Assembly (NCBI GenBank): GCA_016712675.1
Contig: JADJQR010000001.1
Location: forward strand, 4,588,001-4,652,000
Direction of reading: 5' to 3'
Length of the DNA: 64,000 bases
Source: a bacterium
GTDB lineage: Bacteria; Krumholzibacteriota; Krumholzibacteriia; LZORAL124-64-63
The position numbers and the translations under genes are program-made. This document shows positions 59,569 to 64,000 of this stretch, in pieces. Every line of letters starts with the position of its first letter. The first letter of the stretch is position 1. The notes under the pieces were generated by a model. The model had not been told where the DNA came from and made no database searches. It was given only the letters and a program-made list of their open reading frames with translations.

Positions 59569-60032
59569 GAGTTGCTTCCTCCTAAAGGAGCCTGGATGCG
59601 GGGGACGGTCGGCCTTGTGGGCAGACCGCCCCGGAACCTCTTCACCGGCGCCCCTGCCGGGCGCTCGTGTCCGGTGGCCATGTGTCAAGCGATGGACCGT
59701 CACGTGGTGGAAAGGCATCTGTGGCGTCCGCTCGGGGCGGGCCGGCGTCCGGCCGATCTTGACCAGCCACGTCGCCATCGTGCCGGGTCGGTGCCGACCT
59801 GCCTGCCGAGCGAATGCCATCCGTCTGGCCAAGGAGAGGATATCGTCGAAAGTGCGAGGGCTTGTCGTTAGGAAGAACCTGAGACGCCCTCGTTCGAACT
59901 GGCCTGCTCCCCAGCGTCGACAGGGCACAGTCTAGCCGTCGATTGTTGGCGCCCGGTCAGCGGTTCGTGGATTCGCGGCCAATCCCGTGTGAGCGTTCGG
60001 TGAGGACCAAGTCAGGGAATCGTTAGTCCGCT
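59569..60032. other. Gap between receptor and secreted-protein genes
   Basis: 464 bases on the minus-strand path from the receptor stop to the secreted-protein ATG. The frame of the secreted protein stays open upstream to 59928, but it has no second ribosome site and no family signal, so I treat it as a leader region. No palindrome, RNA gene or clear promoter was found. Confidence 0.5.
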
Positions 60033-62816
60033 CTAGAACTTCCCCGAGATGGACAGCGCATAGGAGGTCGATTCCGACACATCCGAGTACGTGTACTGCT
60101 CACCCTCTTCGGTGCTGCTGGTCTTGATCGTGGGCTTGGCCAGGATGTCGGTCACGGCGACCTTCATCTTGAGCGACCACGGCAACTGCTGCGTTCCCAC
60201 CAGGTCCAGCCGCGTGCGCGGCTCAAGGTAGACGTACGCGTGCATGTACTCGGCCAGCTTGTCCAGGCGTCGTCCCACCCGATTGGCCAGGAGCCCCAGG
60301 TTCGTCTGGGTGCCCGGGTTCTCCCATTGCAGGGAGACGTTCAGGGACCAGGGCGCCTGGCCCTGCAGTTGGCGCTTGTTCTGTTCGACCACGTCAGGCG
60401 TGCGCTGATTGTCGAAGATGACCTCAGACCACACGCGCGTGTAGTTGGCCGCCAGCGTCAGGTGCCGCGTCAGGGCGAACCGATCCAGCTTGCGCACGAC
60501 CTCCAGCTCGAAGCCCCAGTTGAGGGCTTCCGGCGTGTTGCTGAACGAGGCTGTCGGGCGCTCCGCTTCCGGCTTCAGCGTGTCCTCGATCGCGTCGGCC
60601 ATCCGCTTGTAGAACGCGCTGGCGGCCAGGACCTGCCCGGGCCCGGGGAAGTGCTCCACGCGCAGGTCGTAGTTGCGGATCCGGGCGCGCTTGAGGTTCG
60701 GGTTGCCTCTCATGTTCTCGAAGGTCCGGTAGTCGCGGCGCAGCACGGGCGCCAGTTCGCGGAACTCCGGTCGGTTGACCGATTCGTAGTAGCCCACGCG
60801 GACGTTCGTGACCTCGTCGTACAGCCAGGTCAGGGCCACCGAGGGCAGCACGTCACGCTTGTCGATGCGCGCGGTGTCCTGGGCGTCGGGAAAGAGCTTG
60901 TTCTGGACGGAGTACACGACCTGGTCGGATTCCTCGACCCGCGCCCCGCCGGTCAGCCGCAGGTCCTCCTGGCGGAAGGAGAACGGCAGGTCGACCATCG
61001 CGTACCAGGCGTCAAGGTCATGGGTCCCGACGTAGGTACCGCTCAGGGCGGTGTCCTGCACGAACTCCCATTTGGTGCCCAGCCGGGGATCCGACACCTC
61101 GTTGTAGTTCTCGGGCAGGAAGATCGAGTCGGGCGGCAGGAAAGCCAGGGCGCCATCCGTTCGGCGGGCCTGCAGCGTGTACCACGATTCCGCATCGAAG
61201 ACACGCTCACGACGGTCGTGCTTGTAGCCGGCCTTGATCTCCAGGTTGTGCTCGCGTGCCAGGTCATCCTTGGTCGGCGACCAGGCCAGGTCCACGCCGT
61301 GACCCCGCCGGGTTTCGTCCAGCCAGGTCCAGGTGCGCATGTTCTCGTCCATCACCTTCGGTTCGAAGTCGATATTGTAGGCCAGGTAGCGGCGATCGGG
61401 CTCAATGGCGTGCGACTCGCCGTAGGACACCTGCCAGTCCAGTTCGAAGCCGCCGCCGGGCCCAGGCAGGTGATGGCTGCCATCGAGCTTGTCGACGAAC
61501 TGGTAGCGCTCGTGCCACGACATCGTGCGCCATTCGAAGTTCTTCTGGGCAAGCTCGGCACCGGACATGAACGTGATCTGGCTGTCCGTGGTGCGGTTGT
61601 ACAGGTTCGTGAACCCGATCCGCTGCCGACCGGAGCGCAGGAAGAGGTTGGCCAGCCCGCCCAGGGAGGTCTGGGTGTGGTGCGTGGTTCCGCCGGCTTC
61701 GATTTGGTTGCCGTCGAAGCGGTTCTCGCTCTCGCCCTCGATGTCGGCCTTGTCGCCGTACGACGCGGCGCCCATGAAGCCCACATCGATGCCCAGGAGC
61801 CGCAGCTTGTTGCCGTGGGACAGGTTGAACGACATGCGCGGGGGAGCGGGGCGCCCCTCGGTGGTCCAGCGGTTGGGCAGCGCCCGGGCCAGGTACGGGT
61901 TGCGCAGCGAGAGGTTCTGGTAGACGACCGAGCTGTCACGCAAGGCGTCCGGGAAGTCGCGGCCGCCGTCGTCGATGCCCAGCCAGTCGGTATCGCCCTC
62001 CATCGCGTCGTACTGCAGCGTGCTGCCGGTCGAACCGCTGATGGCACCGATGGTGTAGCCGGCCGCGGTGGTCGGGCCTTCGGGGAACTCCAGCGTGTTG
62101 ATGCGCACCAGGCCGCCCGCGAAGTCGCCGGGCAGGTCGGGCGTGGCCTGCTTGATGACGGTGATGTTGGCCAGCAGGTTGGCCGGCACCATGTCGAAGT
62201 TGAAGCTCTTGCGGTCGCGGTCGACGTTGGTGCCGCTCATCTGGACGCCGTTGACCTCGGTGACGTTGTAGCGGTCGCCGATGCCGCGCACGAATACGTA
62301 CTTGCCGTCGTTCACGGTCAGGCCGGGCACGCGCTTGAGCGCGTCGCCGCTGTTGCCGTCGGGCGAGCGCGAGATCTGCGCGGCGCTGATCGCATCGCCG
62401 ATCACGCTGGCTTGCTGGCGGTTGATCATCAGCGCGCTGTCGGTCGACAGCACGCGGGTGCCGCTGACCACCATCTCGTCGGTCTCGTAGGCCTTGAAGC
62501 TCTCCAGCTCGACTGCCAGTTCGAGCGGCGGCCCCGGCACCACGCGGATGTTGCCCAGGAAGCGGGTGTTGTAGCCCAGGTAGGTGGCGCGCAGCTCATA
62601 GGTGCCCGGCGCCAGGTCCGGGAACTCGAAGCGCCCCTTGATGTCGGTCGAGGTCTTGTGCCCGGTGCCCACCAGCACCACGTCGGCGCCGATGAGCTCG
62701 GCCTTCGAGTCGCGGTCGCGCACCAGGCCCTTCAGGCCGTCGGCCAGGGCGTTCAGCGGGGCGGCCAGCAGGCAGGCGGCCGCCACGGGCGCCAGCAATC
62801 GTCGCATGGGCACCAT
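60033..62816 (-). CDS. TonB-dependent outer-membrane receptor
   Basis: 927 residues (ATG 62816; ATG 62807 also possible). The signal peptide ends near ALA. A CarboxypepD_reg-like domain (~27-110: LKGLVRDRDSKAELIGADVVLVGT, GRFEFPDLAPGTYELRATYLGY) precedes the plug (~125-235). The plug includes SRSPDGNSGDALKRVPGLTV, FVRGIGDRYNVTEVNGVQM and DFAGGLVRI. The 22-strand-type barrel ends in SLSISGKF with a terminal Phe. It should import a ligand using the TonB system at 49432-54772. The adjacent secreted protein is the likely partner. No substrate-specific feature is visible. Confidence 0.93.
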   Translation of the reverse strand: MVPMRRLLAPVAAACLLAAPLNALADGLKGLVRDRDSKAELIGADVVLVGTGHKTSTDIKGRFEFPDLAPGTYELRATYLGYNTRFLGNIRVVPGPPLELAVELESFKAYETDEMVVSGTRVLSTDSALMINRQQASVIGDAISAAQISRSPDGNSGDALKRVPGLTVNDGKYVFVRGIGDRYNVTEVNGVQMSGTNVDRDRKSFNFDMVPANLLANITVIKQATPDLPGDFAGGLVRINTLEFPEGPTTAAGYTIGAISGSTGSTLQYDAMEGDTDWLGIDDGGRDFPDALRDSSVVYQNLSLRNPYLARALPNRWTTEGRPAPPRMSFNLSHGNKLRLLGIDVGFMGAASYGDKADIEGESENRFDGNQIEAGGTTHHTQTSLGGLANLFLRSGRQRIGFTNLYNRTTDSQITFMSGAELAQKNFEWRTMSWHERYQFVDKLDGSHHLPGPGGGFELDWQVSYGESHAIEPDRRYLAYNIDFEPKVMDENMRTWTWLDETRRGHGVDLAWSPTKDDLAREHNLEIKAGYKHDRRERVFDAESWYTLQARRTDGALAFLPPDSIFLPENYNEVSDPRLGTKWEFVQDTALSGTYVGTHDLDAWYAMVDLPFSFRQEDLRLTGGARVEESDQVVYSVQNKLFPDAQDTARIDKRDVLPSVALTWLYDEVTNVRVGYYESVNRPEFRELAPVLRRDYRTFENMRGNPNLKRARIRNYDLRVEHFPGPGQVLAASAFYKRMADAIEDTLKPEAERPTASFSNTPEALNWGFELEVVRKLDRFALTRHLTLAANYTRVWSEVIFDNQRTPDVVEQNKRQLQGQAPWSLNVSLQWENPGTQTNLGLLANRVGRRLDKLAEYMHAYVYLEPRTRLDLVGTQQLPWSLKMKVAVTDILAKPTIKTSSTEEGEQYTYSDVSESTSYALSISGKF

Positions 62817-63353
62817 CCGGGACGGGGATCGCGGCGGGACGCGCCAGCGCGACGCACCCCGGCGGGCGCGGGCGGCGCGGGACTGTTTGGGACAGGTTAG
62901 GCGGGGAAGGTTTGGGAACGGTTAGGGTTGGGCAAAAAGGGGGTCAATCCGGGGCGGGCTCGCCTGGCGGTCGGGTGGTGGTGGCACGGCGCAAGCCCGG
63001 CTCCTGGCTGGCAGTTGCGCCGGCGCAACTATCGAGAATACGTGAGACTTGCGCCGGCGCAAGTCGAGTGGCCGCGCGCGAATCGTCCACCATGTCGTCA
63101 GTTTGCGTCGCAAAGTGACGGCAAGGTGCGCAAGCCGTACCCCATGCCTCGATGTTCCCCTCGCGGCCCCCAACAAGACAAGCCCCATCCAAGATGCACC
63201 TGTGCTCTTGATCGCAAGTCGACAATCAGCAATCGGTTTGAACGGTGGCGAATCAGTGCGCTACTGTGCCCGGCGGCGTGCATACTTGGCGCGGCTGACG
63301 ACCGCGAGCGGTTCCCTGACGTCGCGAATCACCCTGATCCAATGAGGACGACC
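62817..63353. other. Divergent gap with palindrome pair
   Basis: 537 bases between the receptor and the second beta-helix gene. It contains one palindrome pair and a short imperfect inverted repeat (GTTTGCGTCGCAAAGTGAC near 63100). Open frames here lack ribosome sites and family features. Confidence 0.55.
63013..63064. repeat. GCGCCGGCGC-family pair, 34-bp spacing
   Basis: AGTTGCGCCGGCGCAACT (63013-63030, perfect 18 bp) and GACTTGCGCCGGCGCAAGTC (63046-63065, perfect 20 bp), the best-preserved pair in the window. Confidence 0.85.
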
Positions 63354-64000
63354 ATGCGAATGTCGATATGTTTGGTCGCCTGCATGTGCTTGGCCATTCC
63401 GGCAATCGGCGCCACCTGGCACGTTGCGAAAGACGGTTCGGGCGACTTCAGCGTGATCCAGGACGCGGTCAATGCGGCTGCGTCCGGAGATACGATTCGT
63501 ATCGGGCCGGGCCGGTATGATGACAAGCACCTGATTGGCAATCCTCCATGGCAACAGTTTGCGAGGATCCATGTGGTGCAACAGCAGCTCACAATCGTTG
63601 GGGCGGGCCAGGACCGGACGGTCATCGGGCCGGCGCAAGCTTGGACAGTAATTCAAGGCGATGATTCGGGCGCCTACGTTAGTGGCTACTACGGAGCTGC
63701 GGTGGTGAGGATCGAGGAGTTGAGATTCGAGAACACCAGCAAGGGGGTCGCGAGTGTTAACGGAATCGACTCATTGTTGGTTGCGCGCTGTTCGTTCGGC
63801 GGACACCGCAGAGGCGTCGACGCGAGTGCAGCCTATTCCGAGATTGGCGGGTGTCGCTTTGAGGGCGCAGCTTCCACCAGCTACTCCCACTTAGGGTCAT
63901 TCAGCGCTGATGTACTCCGTGTTGACGGATGCACATTCATTCTGGATCTGCAGCCGCCCGTTCCACAGCAGCATATGACGATACAATCGACCGCAGGCGC
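63354..64000 (+). CDS. Secreted right-handed beta-helix protein, paralogue (3' end outside window)
   Basis: Open from ATG 63354 (GAGGA six bases upstream) to the window edge. The signal peptide is CLVACMCLAIPAIGA. The mature start TWHVAKDGSGDFSVIQDAVNAAASGD, IRIGPGRYDD and a QLTIVGAGQDRTVIGP strand align closely with the protein at 56512. Beta-helix repeats follow (ASVNGIDSLLVARCSFGGHRRGV, EIGGCRFEG). Codon use is less GC-rich than in neighbouring genes, as in the paralogue. The ligand or polysaccharide target is unknown. Confidence 0.8.
   Translation, partial: MRMSICLVACMCLAIPAIGATWHVAKDGSGDFSVIQDAVNAAASGDTIRIGPGRYDDKHLIGNPPWQQFARIHVVQQQLTIVGAGQDRTVIGPAQAWTVIQGDDSGAYVSGYYGAAVVRIEELRFENTSKGVASVNGIDSLLVARCSFGGHRRGVDASAAYSEIGGCRFEGAASTSYSHLGSFSADVLRVDGCTFILDLQPPVPQQHMTIQSTAG

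Noticed and set aside
59569-59928. N-terminal extension of the FlgD-tailed secreted protein
   Set aside because: AGGAGG and a signal peptide mark the start at 59568; the extension is Arg/Pro-rich shadow sequence.
60240-62900. 886-codon plus-strand frame opposite the TonB-dependent receptor
   Set aside because: Val/His/Arg-rich antisense of a well-supported receptor; no signal or motif.

Overview
This window is the replication-origin neighbourhood of a GC-rich bacterium. It carries dnaA, dnaN, rpmH, rnpA, yidD, yidC, jag, mnmE, mnmG, rsmG, parA and parB in the classical arrangement around oriC. Several traits point to an uncultured member of the FCB superphylum (Krumholzibacteriota or Eisenbacteria-like); this is inference only. 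They are secreted proteins ending in FlgD-like 'NPFNP' domains, a TtpC/DUF3450-type TonB system, a bactofilin with a LytM partner, and Myxococcus-type parS sites (GTTCCACGTGGAAC).

Layout. 1-5.8 kb: a cut-off serine hydrolase, a large secreted beta-lactamase-fold protein, and prfC. Three copies of a paired TTGACCGGTCAA palindrome lie in the gaps. 5.8-9.3 kb: dnaN and dnaA on the minus strand, with two DnaA-box clusters. 9.3-24 kb: the plus-strand translation/membrane-insertion/tRNA-modification run (rpmH to rsmG), four parS sites, then parA-parB-histidine kinase-degenerate M23-bactofilin. 24-29.8 kb: small envelope proteins, two tandem CNNM/CorC proteins, and a CpcT-DUF6265 fusion.

29.8-41 kb holds the most distinctive locus, a class I lanthipeptide cluster. 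Two Cys-rich precursors with near-identical Gly-Gly leaders and a third leader-only peptide are on the minus strand. They are divergent from lanC-lanB-HlyD-lanT, where lanT is a C39-peptidase ABC exporter. An ECF sigma/anti-sigma pair follows. 41-47 kb: a lipoprotein, a lipoprotein-type CHAT/TPR protease, and a paralogous second ECF sigma/anti-sigma pair.

47-64 kb: two AAA/DUF4143 ATPases in AT-rich settings, a holin-like protein with a TrmH-family methylase, and a six-gene TonB2-like energy-transduction operon (DUF3450-TtpC-ExbB-ExbD-TonB-TPR). Then come a secreted beta-helix protein, a secreted FlgD-tailed protein, a TonB-dependent receptor, and a second, truncated beta-helix protein.

Throughout the window there is a dispersed palindrome family (core GCGCCGGCGC). 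It usually occurs in pairs, often exactly 36 bp centre to centre. It sits just after stop codons and also, in frame, inside mnmE and mnmG. I saw no tRNA, rRNA, CRISPR array, transposase or phage integrase.
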